Under the pieces are notes generated by a model that was not told the origin of the DNA, did not search any database, and saw only the letters and a program-made list of their open reading frames with translations. A stretch of DNA of 64,000 nt, taken from Pseudomonas sp. Bout1 (GTDB lineage: Bacteria; Pseudomonadota; Gammaproteobacteria; Pseudomonadales; Pseudomonadaceae). How positions within the stretch are numbered: position 1 is the first letter of the stretch; each line of letters starts with the position of its first letter. Location: assembly GCF_034314165.1 (NCBI RefSeq), contig NZ_JAVIWK010000001.1, positions 4,851,001 to 4,915,000 on the forward strand, in the 5' to 3' direction. Of this stretch, positions 19,323 through 26,810 are shown in pieces. The position numbers were made by a program, and so were the translations under genes.

Positions 19323-20369
19323 ATGACCCGCTATATCGACGTCAACGACTTGAGCTACCTGGTTTCGCAAAAAGGCCTGCAAACCTGCATCACCGAGATG
19401 GCCGAGTACATCCGCGCCGATTACCTGCGCTGGCAGGACTTTGAAAAATGCGCGCGCCTGGCCAACCATTCCCCCGAGGGCGTGATCGAGCTGATGCCGG
19501 TGTCCGACGCCTCGCTGTACGCCTTCAAATACGTGAACGGCCACCCGAAAAACACCCAGAGCGGCATGCTTACCGTAATGGCCTTCGGCGCCCTGGGCGA
19601 TGTGGACACCGGCAAACCGGTACTGCTGGCCGAAATGACCCTGACCACCGCGATCCGCACCGCCGCCACCTCGGCCCTGGTGGCGCGCTACCTGGCCCGG
19701 GACAACAGCCGCAGCATGGCGCTGATCGGCAACGGCTCCCAAAGCGAGTTCCAGGCCCTGGCCTTCCACGCGATGCTGGGCATCAATGAAATCCGCCTGT
19801 TCGACATCGACGCCAAGGCCACCGCCAAACTGGCGGCCAACCTGAAAGCCTTCCCGGCGATCAAAGTGATCCTGGCAGGCAGCGTGGCCGAAGCCGTGAA
19901 AGGTGCCGACATCGTCACCACCGTCACCGCCGACAAGGCCTACGCCACCATCCTCACGAACGAGATGATCGAACCGGGCATGCACCTCAATGCCGTGGGC
20001 GGCGACTGCCCCGGCAAGACCGAGCTGGACCGACGAATCGTCGAACGTGCCCGCGTGATCGTCGAGTACGAACCGCAAAGCCGCATTGAAGGCGAGATCC
20101 AGCATATGCCGGAAGATTCGCCGGTCACCGAGCTGTGGCAAGTGATCAACGGCCAGGCCCCGGGCCGCGAAAATGCGCGCCAGGTCACCCTGTTCGACTC
20201 GGTGGGTTTTGCCATCGAAGACTACTCGGCATTGCGTTACGTGCTGGACGTGGCCAAGGCGCTGGACGTGGGCAGCGAACTGGAACTGGTGCCGGACCTC
20301 GCCGACCCCAAAGACCTGTTTGCCCGCCTGGCCCAGCCACCGGCCGCACAGCACAAAAAGCGCGCCTGA
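19323..20369 (+). CDS. ocd: Ornithine cyclodeaminase
   Basis: A 348-aa enzyme of the OCD/mu-crystallin family converting ornithine to proline and ammonia through an NAD-bound imine. The Rossmann motif ALIGNGSQSEFQALAF is near residue 134. The substrate region has MLTVMAFGALGD near 82 and LNAVGGDCPGKTELD near 222, with Asp in the catalytic position of the latter. I start at the ATG at 19323 behind AAGGAG; the open frame extends upstream inside ctlX without meaning. It is in the ctlX operon and completes a citrulline-to-proline path. Confidence 0.92.
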   Translation: MTRYIDVNDLSYLVSQKGLQTCITEMAEYIRADYLRWQDFEKCARLANHSPEGVIELMPVSDASLYAFKYVNGHPKNTQSGMLTVMAFGALGDVDTGKPVLLAEMTLTTAIRTAATSALVARYLARDNSRSMALIGNGSQSEFQALAFHAMLGINEIRLFDIDAKATAKLAANLKAFPAIKVILAGSVAEAVKGADIVTTVTADKAYATILTNEMIEPGMHLNAVGGDCPGKTELDRRIVERARVIVEYEPQSRIEGEIQHMPEDSPVTELWQVINGQAPGRENARQVTLFDSVGFAIEDYSALRYVLDVAKALDVGSELELVPDLADPKDLFARLAQPPAAQHKKRA

Positions 20370-20743
20370 GACCGCTCTGGCCTGCCGCTTTGCGTGAGGG
20401 GCAGACCTAAAAAGCCCGGTCCACAAGCCGATTTAGCGGGTACCCCAGCCGTTTCCGCTGTGGCCCGCGTTTTAACAGCACATTCCGCGCGCCGCAGCGG
20501 GGGTAAACGACACAAAAAACGCACCATCTTGAAGCATTCTCTCTGACAACAAACAGCCCAATGTAGTGAGGCAGCCCAATGTGGCGAGGGAGCTTGCTCC
20601 CGCTGGAGTGCGTAGCGCTCCCGGGATTTTGGGGCCGCTGCGCAGCCCAGCGGGAGCAAGCTCCCTCGCCACAAAAGCCAGCTCGCCTTAGCTTTCAACT
20701 TTTCTACTGCCCTGACATCAATTACAAAATATAGGGAATACAC
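20370..20743. other. 374-base gap with one palindromic repeat
   Basis: The stretch between ornithine cyclodeaminase and the ABC binding protein holds the inverted repeat at 20580-20673 and no convincing gene. The 70 bases before the binding protein are AT-rich (ATTACAAAATATAGGG) and probably include its promoter and ribosome site. Confidence 0.6.
20580..20673. repeat. REPIN-like inverted repeat, GAGGGAGCTTGC class
   Basis: Arms opening TGTGGCGAGGGAGCTTGC and closing in its complement enclose GC-rich palindromes. A partial extra copy of the tail (AATGTAGTGAGGCAGCCC) lies directly upstream, again hinting at tail duplication. The sequence class differs from the TGGGAGCTGGCTTGC type elsewhere in the window. 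Confidence 0.75.
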
Positions 20744-21523
20744 ATGACTCCGCTCCGATCACTTTTCGCTGCGCTGCTCCTGCCATTGGCCGCAACCGCT
20801 GCCCAGGCTCAGGAATGGAAAGAAATCCGCTTTGGGGTTTTCCCCGAATACCCACCGTTTGAATCCGTCGCCGCCGACGGCAGCCTGCAAGGTTTCGACA
20901 TCGACCTGGGCAACGCCATCTGCGCCAAGCTGGAAGTCAAATGCGTGTGGGTCCACAACGAATTCGACGGCATGATCCCGGCCCTGCGCGCCCGCAAGTT
21001 CGACGCCATCATGTCCTCCATGGCCGTGACCCCGGCCCGCCAGAAAGTCATCGACTTCAGCGACCGGCTATTCCTCAGCCCGACCTCGGTGATCACCCGC
21101 AAAAGCGCCGACTTCGGCGACACCCCCGAATCGCTGAAAGGCAAACAGGTGGGCGTGCTGCAAGGCTCGCTGCAAGAAGCCTACGCCCGTGCACACCTGG
21201 CCAGGCTCGGCGCGCAGATCAAGGCGTACCAGTCCCAGGAACAGAACTACGCCGACCTGCAAAACGGTCGCCTCGACGCCACCCTCACCGACAAGCTCGA
21301 AGCCCAGCTGAACTTCCTGTCCAAGCCTGAAGGCGCCGACTTCAAGACCGGCCCGGCCTTCAAGGACCCTACCCTGCCGCTCGACATCGCCATGGGCTTG
21401 CGCAAGAACGACAAGGACCTGGTGGAGCTGATCAACAAAGGCATCGCCGCCGTCCAGGCCGATGGCACCTACACACAGATCCAGAAGAAATATTTCGGCG
21501 ATCAGGATATCTACAACGAGTGA
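20744..21523 (+). CDS. Polar amino acid ABC transporter, periplasmic binding protein
   Basis: A 259-aa family 3 solute-binding protein. The signal peptide MTPLRSLFAALLLPLAATAA is cleaved near AQA. The family signature GFDIDLGNAICAKLEVKC is near residue 50, and FDAIMSSMAVTPARQKVIDFS near 86. Binding proteins of this subtype take lysine, arginine, ornithine or related amino acids. With ctlX and ornithine cyclodeaminase upstream, citrulline, arginine or ornithine is the likely ligand. Two permeases and an ATPase follow in order. Confidence 0.88.
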   Translation: MTPLRSLFAALLLPLAATAAQAQEWKEIRFGVFPEYPPFESVAADGSLQGFDIDLGNAICAKLEVKCVWVHNEFDGMIPALRARKFDAIMSSMAVTPARQKVIDFSDRLFLSPTSVITRKSADFGDTPESLKGKQVGVLQGSLQEAYARAHLARLGAQIKAYQSQEQNYADLQNGRLDATLTDKLEAQLNFLSKPEGADFKTGPAFKDPTLPLDIAMGLRKNDKDLVELINKGIAAVQADGTYTQIQKKYFGDQDIYNE

Positions 21524-21534
21524 TATCCACCTCG

Positions 21535-21626
21535 CCCCTGTAGGAGCTGGCTTGCTAGCGATGGCTGCCTGAAGCATTGCGCTGAACTCGACGGCCCCAT
21601 CGCCGGCAAGCCGGCTCCTACAGGGG
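21535..21626. repeat. REPIN between binding protein and permease
   Basis: Arms CCCCTGTAGGAGCTGGCTTG and the near-complement ending GCTCCTACAGGGG sit inside the ABC operon, in the 133 bases between the binding-protein gene and the first permease. In this position such hairpins often protect the upstream mRNA, giving more binding protein than permease. Confidence 0.85.
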
Positions 21627-21656
21627 ACGTCTGAGCCCCACAGAGATCTCCCCTCC

Positions 21657-22358
21657 ATGAATGAACTCCTCAACTTGCAGGGCTTCGGCCCGCTGCTGGC
21701 CCAGGGTGCCTGGATGACGGTCAAGCTGGCGTTCCTGGCGCTGCTCCTGAGCCTGTCCCTGGGACTGATCGCGGCGGGTGCCAAACTCTCCAGCGTCAAG
21801 CTGCTGCGGGTTCCGGCCACGCTCTACACCACGCTGATTCGCAGCGTGCCGGACCTGGTGCTGATCCTGCTGATTTTCTACAGCCTGCAACTGTGGCTGA
21901 ACGACCTGAGTGAAATGCTCGGCTGGGCCTACTTCGAAATCGACCCGTTCACCGCCGGTGTCATCACCCTCGGTTTTATCTACGGTGCGTATTTCACCGA
22001 AAACTTTCGCGGGGCGATTCTCAGCGTGCCCGCCGGCCAACTCGAAGCCGCCACCGCCTACGGCCTGAGCCGCTGGCAGCGCTTTCGCCTGGTGCTGTTC
22101 CCGCAACTGATGCGCTTTGCCCTGCCGGGCCTGGGCAACAACTGGCTGGTGCTGCTCAAGTCCACCGCGCTGGTGTCGATCATCGGCCTGTCAGACCTGG
22201 TCAAGGCCGCACAAAACGCCGGCAAGACCACCAATGACCCGCTGTATTTCCTGATCCTCGCGGGCCTGGTGTACCTGGTGATCACCACCCTCTCCAACCG
22301 CATCTTCAAACGCCTGGAACGGCGCTACAACGTGGGCATCAAGGGGATGGTGCGATGA
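21657..22358 (+). CDS. Amino acid ABC transporter permease, HisQ type
   Basis: A 233-aa inner-membrane permease of the HisQM family with about five membrane helices. The EAA-type coupling motif is QLEAATAYGLSRWQRFRLVLFPQL near residue 127. Its last four bases overlap the start of the second permease, so the two form an obligate pair. It passes substrate from the periplasmic binding protein across the membrane. Confidence 0.92.
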   Translation: MNELLNLQGFGPLLAQGAWMTVKLAFLALLLSLSLGLIAAGAKLSSVKLLRVPATLYTTLIRSVPDLVLILLIFYSLQLWLNDLSEMLGWAYFEIDPFTAGVITLGFIYGAYFTENFRGAILSVPAGQLEAATAYGLSRWQRFRLVLFPQLMRFALPGLGNNWLVLLKSTALVSIIGLSDLVKAAQNAGKTTNDPLYFLILAGLVYLVITTLSNRIFKRLERRYNVGIKGMVR

Positions 22359-23068
22359 TCGAACTGATCCAGCAATACGGCCTGGCCTACCTGTTCACCG
22401 ACGGTAACGGCTTTTCCGGGGTGGCGATGACCCTGTGGCTCTTCATTATCTCGGTGGTGCTGGGCTTCTTTCTGTCGATCCCGCTGGCGATCGCGCGGGT
22501 CTCGGAACACTTCTGGATTCGCTGGCCAGTGGAGGTCTACACCTACCTGTTTCGCGGCACGCCGCTGTATATCCAGTTGCTGATTTGCTACACCGGCCTC
22601 TACGGCCTGGACGTGGTGCAGGACAACGCCCTGCTCAACCAGTTTTTTCGCAATGCACTGAACTGCACGCTGCTGGCGTTTGTATTGAACACGTGCGCCT
22701 ACACCGTGGAAATCTTTGCCGGGGCGATTCGCAACATCCCCCACGGCGAGATCGAAGCCGCCAAGGCCTACGGCCTGCATGGCTGGCGCCTGAACCTGTT
22801 TGTGGTAGTGCCCGCCGCACTGCGTCGCGCACTGCCGGCCTACAGCAATGAAATGATCCTGATGCTGCACGCCACGTCCCTGGCGTTCACCGCCACCATC
22901 GCCGACATCCTCAAAGTGGCCCGCGATGCCAACGCCGAAACGTTCCTCACGTTCCAGGCATTCGGTATCGCGGCCCTGTTGTACATGCTGCTGTCCTTTG
23001 CACTGGTGGGCCTGTTTCGACTGGCCGAACGTCGCTGGATGCGTTTTCTTGTTCCTACCCGAGGCTAA
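22355..23068 (+). CDS. Amino acid ABC transporter permease, HisM type
   Basis: A 237-aa partner permease with about five helices. The VEVYTYLFRGTPLYIQLL start signature of HisM proteins is near residue 60, and the coupling motif EIEAAKAYGLHGWRLNLFVVVPAAL is near 132. It overlaps the HisQ-type gene by four bases (ATGA) and is followed by the ATPase gene three bases later. Confidence 0.92.
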   Translation: MIELIQQYGLAYLFTDGNGFSGVAMTLWLFIISVVLGFFLSIPLAIARVSEHFWIRWPVEVYTYLFRGTPLYIQLLICYTGLYGLDVVQDNALLNQFFRNALNCTLLAFVLNTCAYTVEIFAGAIRNIPHGEIEAAKAYGLHGWRLNLFVVVPAALRRALPAYSNEMILMLHATSLAFTATIADILKVARDANAETFLTFQAFGIAALLYMLLSFALVGLFRLAERRWMRFLVPTRG

Positions 23069-23071
23069 CCC

Positions 23072-23917
23072 ATGAATCAGTCCGCGCAGGCCCTGGCCGC
23101 TTACCCCACCGATGTACGCCCGGCCGCCAAACCGGTGGCCGTGGCCGAAAACGCCAACATCAAACTCCAGGTCGAAGGCCTGCACAAACGCTATGGCGAA
23201 CATGAGGTGCTCAAGGGCGTCTCGCTCAACGCACGCAACGGCGACGTGATCAGCCTGATCGGCGCCAGCGGCTCCGGCAAAAGCACCATGCTGCGCTGCA
23301 TCAACTTCCTCGAACAGCCGGACGCCGGGGTCATCACCCTGGACGGCATCAGCATCGAAATGCAGCAAGGCCGCGCCGGCACCCGCGCACCGCACCAGGC
23401 GCAATTGCAGAACCTGCGCACCCGCCTGGCCATGGTGTTCCAGCATTTCAACCTGTGGAGCCACATGACGGTGCTGGAAAACATCACCCTGGCCCCGCGC
23501 CGGGCGTTGGGCGTGAGCGCCGCAGAAGCCGAAAAACGTGCACGCCTGTACCTCGACAAGGTAGGCCTGCCGGGCCGTGTGGCCGACCAATACCCGGCAT
23601 TCCTCTCCGGTGGCCAGCAACAGCGCGTGGCCATCGCCCGGGCCCTGGCGATGGAGCCGGAGATTATTCTGTTCGACGAACCCACCTCGGCGCTCGACCC
23701 GGAACTTGTAGGAGAAGTGCTTAAAGTCATACAGACGTTGGCTGAGGAAGGTCGTACCATGCTCATGGTCACCCACGAAATGGGCTTTGCCCGGCAGGTG
23801 TCCAGCCAAGTGTTGTTTCTGCACCAGGGCCGTGTTGAGGAACAAGGTGGAGCCGAGATCCTCGATCAGCCAAACAGCGAACGCTTGCAGCAATTTCTTT
23901 CCAACCGATTGAAGTGA
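23072..23917 (+). CDS. Amino acid ABC transporter ATP-binding protein, HisP type
   Basis: A 281-aa nucleotide-binding subunit. It has Walker [10 protein letters not shown] near residue 64, Q-loop FQHFNLWSHM near 125, the ABC signature [17 protein letters not shown] near 180 and Walker B IILFDEPTSALDPE near 203. A roughly 30-residue N-terminal extension rich in Ala and Pro precedes the domain, longer than in most HisP proteins. It energises the upstream permease pair. Confidence 0.93.
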   Translation: MNQSAQALAAYPTDVRPAAKPVAVAENANIKLQVEGLHKRYGEHEVLKGVSLNARNGDVISLIGASGSGKSTMLRCINFLEQPDAGVITLDGISIEMQQGRAGTRAPHQAQLQNLRTRLAMVFQHFNLWSHMTVLENITLAPRRALGVSAAEAEKRARLYLDKVGLPGRVADQYPAFLSGGQQQRVAIARALAMEPEIILFDEPTSALDPELVGEVLKVIQTLAEEGRTMLMVTHEMGFARQVSSQVLFLHQGRVEEQGGAEILDQPNSERLQQFLSNRLK

Positions 23918-23929
23918 ACACCAGACACC

Positions 23930-24427
23930 ATGGATACCAAGGCCACCGGACCAAACGCCTCCCCTGCACTGGACCGCATCGATGAAGCCATCATCGACGT
24001 GTTGCGGCACCAGGGCCGCATCACCTACGAACGACTCTCGTCGCTGGTGCACCTGACGCCCAGGCCATGCCTGGAGCGGGTGCGCAAGCTGGAGCGACGC
24101 GGGGTCATCCGGGGTTACGGGGCGATCATCGATGTGCAGCTGGTTTCGCCGGGGTTGTCATTGCTGGTGCTGGTGGCCCTGTCCAACCAGAGCGGGCGCT
24201 CGGCGCAAAAGGCGTTTGAGGCGTGCGTCAAAGCCTGCCCGCAAGTCTTCGAATGCCAGTTGATCAGCGGGCCTTTCGACTACAGTTTGCGCATGCGCTG
24301 CCGGGACATGGAGCACTACCGGGTGCTGACGGAAACCTGGTTGAACAACGATGAATTGCACATCGATAAACTGGTGGCGCACCCGGAGTTGGCTGTGGTG
24401 AAAAATACCGCTACGGAACTGGCCTGA
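23930..24427 (+). CDS. Lrp/AsnC-family transcriptional regulator
   Basis: A 165-aa regulator with a winged helix at about residues 15-70 (LDRIDEAIIDVLRHQGRITYERLSSLVHLTPRPCLERVRKLE) and a RAM ligand-binding domain at about 80-160. It is 12 bases after the transporter ATPase and is the last gene of the citrulline/ornithine unit. It probably senses the imported or derived amino acid and controls ctlX and the transporter. Confidence 0.88.
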   Translation: MDTKATGPNASPALDRIDEAIIDVLRHQGRITYERLSSLVHLTPRPCLERVRKLERRGVIRGYGAIIDVQLVSPGLSLLVLVALSNQSGRSAQKAFEACVKACPQVFECQLISGPFDYSLRMRCRDMEHYRVLTETWLNNDELHIDKLVAHPELAVVKNTATELA

Positions 24428-24456
24428 ACACCACCTGCTAAAACCACACACATTAC

Positions 24457-24690
24457 TGTGGTGAGCGGGCTTTTGTGGTGAGCAGGCTCTTGTAGTGAAC
24501 AGGCTTTTGTGGTGAACAGGCTTTTGTGGTGAGCGGGCTTGCCCCGCGCTGGGCTGCGAAGCGGCCCTAAAACCTGCGCCCCGGTTCCGTCTGAAAGAAC
24601 TCGGTGAGTTTATTGGGGCTGCTTCGCAGCCCAGCGCGGGGCAAGCCCGCTCACTACAAAAGCCCGCTCATCACAAAAGCCCGCTCCTGC
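24457..24690. repeat. Large REPIN with tandem 17-bp tails on both arms
   Basis: The left arm has five head-to-tail copies of a 17-bp unit (variants of TGTGGTGAGCGGGCTTT, from 24457). They run into the core GCCCCGCGCTGGGCTGCGAAG. The right arm has the complementary core (CTTCGCAGCCCAGCGCGGGG) followed by about three complementary units (AAAAGCCCGCTCATCAC type) to 24690. The two arms could form one very long hairpin. It fills the space between two convergent genes. Confidence 0.8.
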
Positions 24691-24691
24691 A

Positions 24692-25525
24692 TTAACCGGG
24701 TCCGCTTGAGATTCGCTTGCCCGGCCTGGCCCCAATCAACTTCGCCTGCCCATCGCGCTGCTTACCCGTACGCGCCTCGCTGATCAAACCCGGGATCAAC
24801 TTGCCCTCCGGCAGATTCTTCCAGAACCGACTCGGCAAATGCCCTTCCATCACCTTGGGGTTCAACCGCGCCGGGTTAAAGATATGGCTGTAGTACGTCA
24901 GCCACATCGCACTGTGGGGGTCCTCGACATTCTGCGCTAACGCCTGCCATTGCGCCGGGCATTGCCGCTGGTGAATCAACTGCTCCCCATCGTAATAAAC
25001 CCCATCCAAAGGCGTGGCGATCATCCAGCGATGGCGCCCCATGCGCCCGACAAAATGCTGGCTGGCCACCTTCAAGATATCGTGGGCCGGCTCATGCCAC
25101 GCTACATACTCCGGCAACTGCGGCCCCGCCTCTGCCGGCAATGCGATAAACCGCACAAACGCATGCAGGTGATGGGCCTCGCGCTGCACCTGCTTGATCC
25201 GCCGCTGCAACTCGCTGCCCAGCTTGTCCCCCGACATCATCGCTGTGCGGTCACCATGGCTTACGCGCCATAACACTTCATACAACAGGCTCCAGCGCTG
25301 TTCACCGTGGTAACACGCGGCAGATTCCAGCAGCTCCAGCAGTGCCTTGGGAATCCGCGCCTGGAACGGCCCGCATTCGGCCGGGTACTGCTCGTCCGTG
25401 GCAAACAGGTCCGCCACTTCGGCCACGCCCCAACTCACATGGCTTGGGTCAATCTGATGACTGAGCAACCAGCGCGCCTGCTCGCGCCAGGTGCCGAACA
25501 GGTTGTCGCATTCCAGGCTGATCAT
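24692..25525 (-). CDS. TIGR03915/DUF4130-family putative DNA repair protein
   Basis: A 277-aa soluble protein of the family always found next to a specific radical SAM protein. Family features are PKALLELLESAACYHGEQRWSLLYEVLWRVSHG near residue 70, RRIKQVQREAHHLHAFVRF near 108, and a C-terminal KFW-like segment (PSRFWKNLPEGKLIPGLISEA). The C-terminus is Lys/Arg-rich and may contact DNA. It starts by an ATGA overlap with the radical SAM gene, so the two are translated together. Activity is unproven; some family members are fused to uracil-DNA glycosylase. Confidence 0.85.
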   Translation of the reverse strand: MISLECDNLFGTWREQARWLLSHQIDPSHVSWGVAEVADLFATDEQYPAECGPFQARIPKALLELLESAACYHGEQRWSLLYEVLWRVSHGDRTAMMSGDKLGSELQRRIKQVQREAHHLHAFVRFIALPAEAGPQLPEYVAWHEPAHDILKVASQHFVGRMGRHRWMIATPLDGVYYDGEQLIHQRQCPAQWQALAQNVEDPHSAMWLTYYSHIFNPARLNPKVMEGHLPSRFWKNLPEGKLIPGLISEARTGKQRDGQAKLIGARPGKRISSGPG

Positions 25526-26742
25526 CCCCAAAGCCCCATTTGCTGCGGCTGCGGCCGGTCACGCAGTTGTTCGCGCAGCAGCACGCTGGTGCTTTCCGCC
25601 TGCTGCGGGTGGTAGTCACTGGTGATGAAAAATGGCTTGGCCTTGGCCAGCACGCAGCGCATGCGCGCCAGGTCTTCGAAGCGGATCTTGCGCTGGCGGC
25701 GCAGGTCCACCAGCCGTTGGGTGGTGCGCAGGCCAATCCCGGGAATGCGCGCAATAAGCGTCGGCTCGGCGCGGTTCAGGTCCAGCGGGAACACCTCGCG
25801 GTGCTCCAGCGCCCACGCCAATTTAGGGTCGATATCCAGGGCCAGGTCGCCGGGCCCTTCTAACAATTCGTTGGCGCTGAACCCATAACTGCGCAACAGG
25901 AAATCCGCCTGGTACAAACGGTGCTCGCGCATCAAAGGCGGCGCTGCCAGGGGTACGCTTTTAGGGCTGTTGGGTATCGGGCTGAACGCCGAGTAATACA
26001 CCCGGCGCAATTTGAAATTGCCGTACAACGCCTCGGCGCTATGGAGGATGGTGCTGTCGTCGGTGTCATCGGCGCCGACGATCATCTGCGTGCTCTGCCC
26101 GGCCGGCGCGAAACGCGGCGCGCGGGGCTCGTTGAGCACGGTCTGTTCACCGGTATAGATGGTTTGCATGGCCTGCTTGATCGAGACGATCTGCTTCTCG
26201 GGCGCCAGGGTTTGCAGGCTCTTGTCCGTCGGCAACTCGATGTTCACGCTGAGGCGATCGGCATACCGCCCCGCCTCGGCAATCAGCGCCGGGTCGGCCT
26301 CGGGAATGGTCTTGAGGTGGATATAGCCGCGAAAGTCGTGCTCTTCGCGCAGGAGTTTGGCCACCCGCACCAACTGCTCCATGGTGTAGTCGGCCGAACG
26401 GATGATGCCGGAGCTGAGAAACAGCCCGCTGACGCAGTTGCGCCGGTAGAAGTCGAGGGTCAGGGTCACCACCTCCTCCGGGCTGAAGCGTGCACGGGGC
26501 ACGTCGCTGGAGCGGCGGTTGACGCAGTATTGGCAGTCGTAGAGGCAGAAGTTGGTCAGCAATACCTTGAGCAGGGATACGCAGCGACCGTCGGGCGTGT
26601 AGCTGTGGCAGATGCCCATGCCATCGGTGGAACCCAGCCCCGCCTTGCCTTCCGAGCTGCGCTTGGGCGCGCCGCTGCTGGCGCAGGAGGCGTCGTACTT
26701 GGCGGCGTCGGCGAGGATGCTGAGTTTTTCGATCAACTGCAT
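25522..26742 (-). CDS. Putative DNA modification/repair radical SAM protein (TIGR03916)
   Basis: A 406-aa radical SAM protein. The 4Fe-4S cysteines are in NFCLYDCQYCVNRR near residue 68 (CxxxCxxC spacing, with the first Cys in FCL). A helix-hairpin-helix DNA-binding motif lies near 325 (EPTLIARIPGIGLRTTQRLVDLR). The product acts with the DUF4130-type protein encoded downstream in the same operon. The upstream LexA box at 26759-26774, 16 bases from the start codon, says the pair is part of the SOS response. The precise lesion or modification handled is unknown. Confidence 0.88.
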   Translation of the reverse strand: MQLIEKLSILADAAKYDASCASSGAPKRSSEGKAGLGSTDGMGICHSYTPDGRCVSLLKVLLTNFCLYDCQYCVNRRSSDVPRARFSPEEVVTLTLDFYRRNCVSGLFLSSGIIRSADYTMEQLVRVAKLLREEHDFRGYIHLKTIPEADPALIAEAGRYADRLSVNIELPTDKSLQTLAPEKQIVSIKQAMQTIYTGEQTVLNEPRAPRFAPAGQSTQMIVGADDTDDSTILHSAEALYGNFKLRRVYYSAFSPIPNSPKSVPLAAPPLMREHRLYQADFLLRSYGFSANELLEGPGDLALDIDPKLAWALEHREVFPLDLNRAEPTLIARIPGIGLRTTQRLVDLRRQRKIRFEDLARMRCVLAKAKPFFITSDYHPQQAESTSVLLREQLRDRPQPQQMGLWG

Positions 26743-26758
26743 GGGGCTTCTACCGATA

Positions 26759-26774
26759 CTGGTTTTTTGTACAG
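26759..26774 (-). promoter_or_regulatory. LexA (SOS) box
   Basis: On the minus strand the sequence reads CTGTACAAAAAACCAG, an exact CTG-N10-CAG, extended by matching TA on both sides. It lies 16 bases before the radical SAM start codon, where LexA would block transcription. Confidence 0.8.
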
Positions 26775-26810
26775 TATCAGCAGCAAGCCCCGAGGTTCAA
26801 GTACAGCCTG

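Noticed and set aside
24457..24560. Short regular repeats that could suggest a CRISPR array
   Set aside because: The 17-bp units are directly adjacent without unique spacers, have no cas genes nearby and match REP tails.
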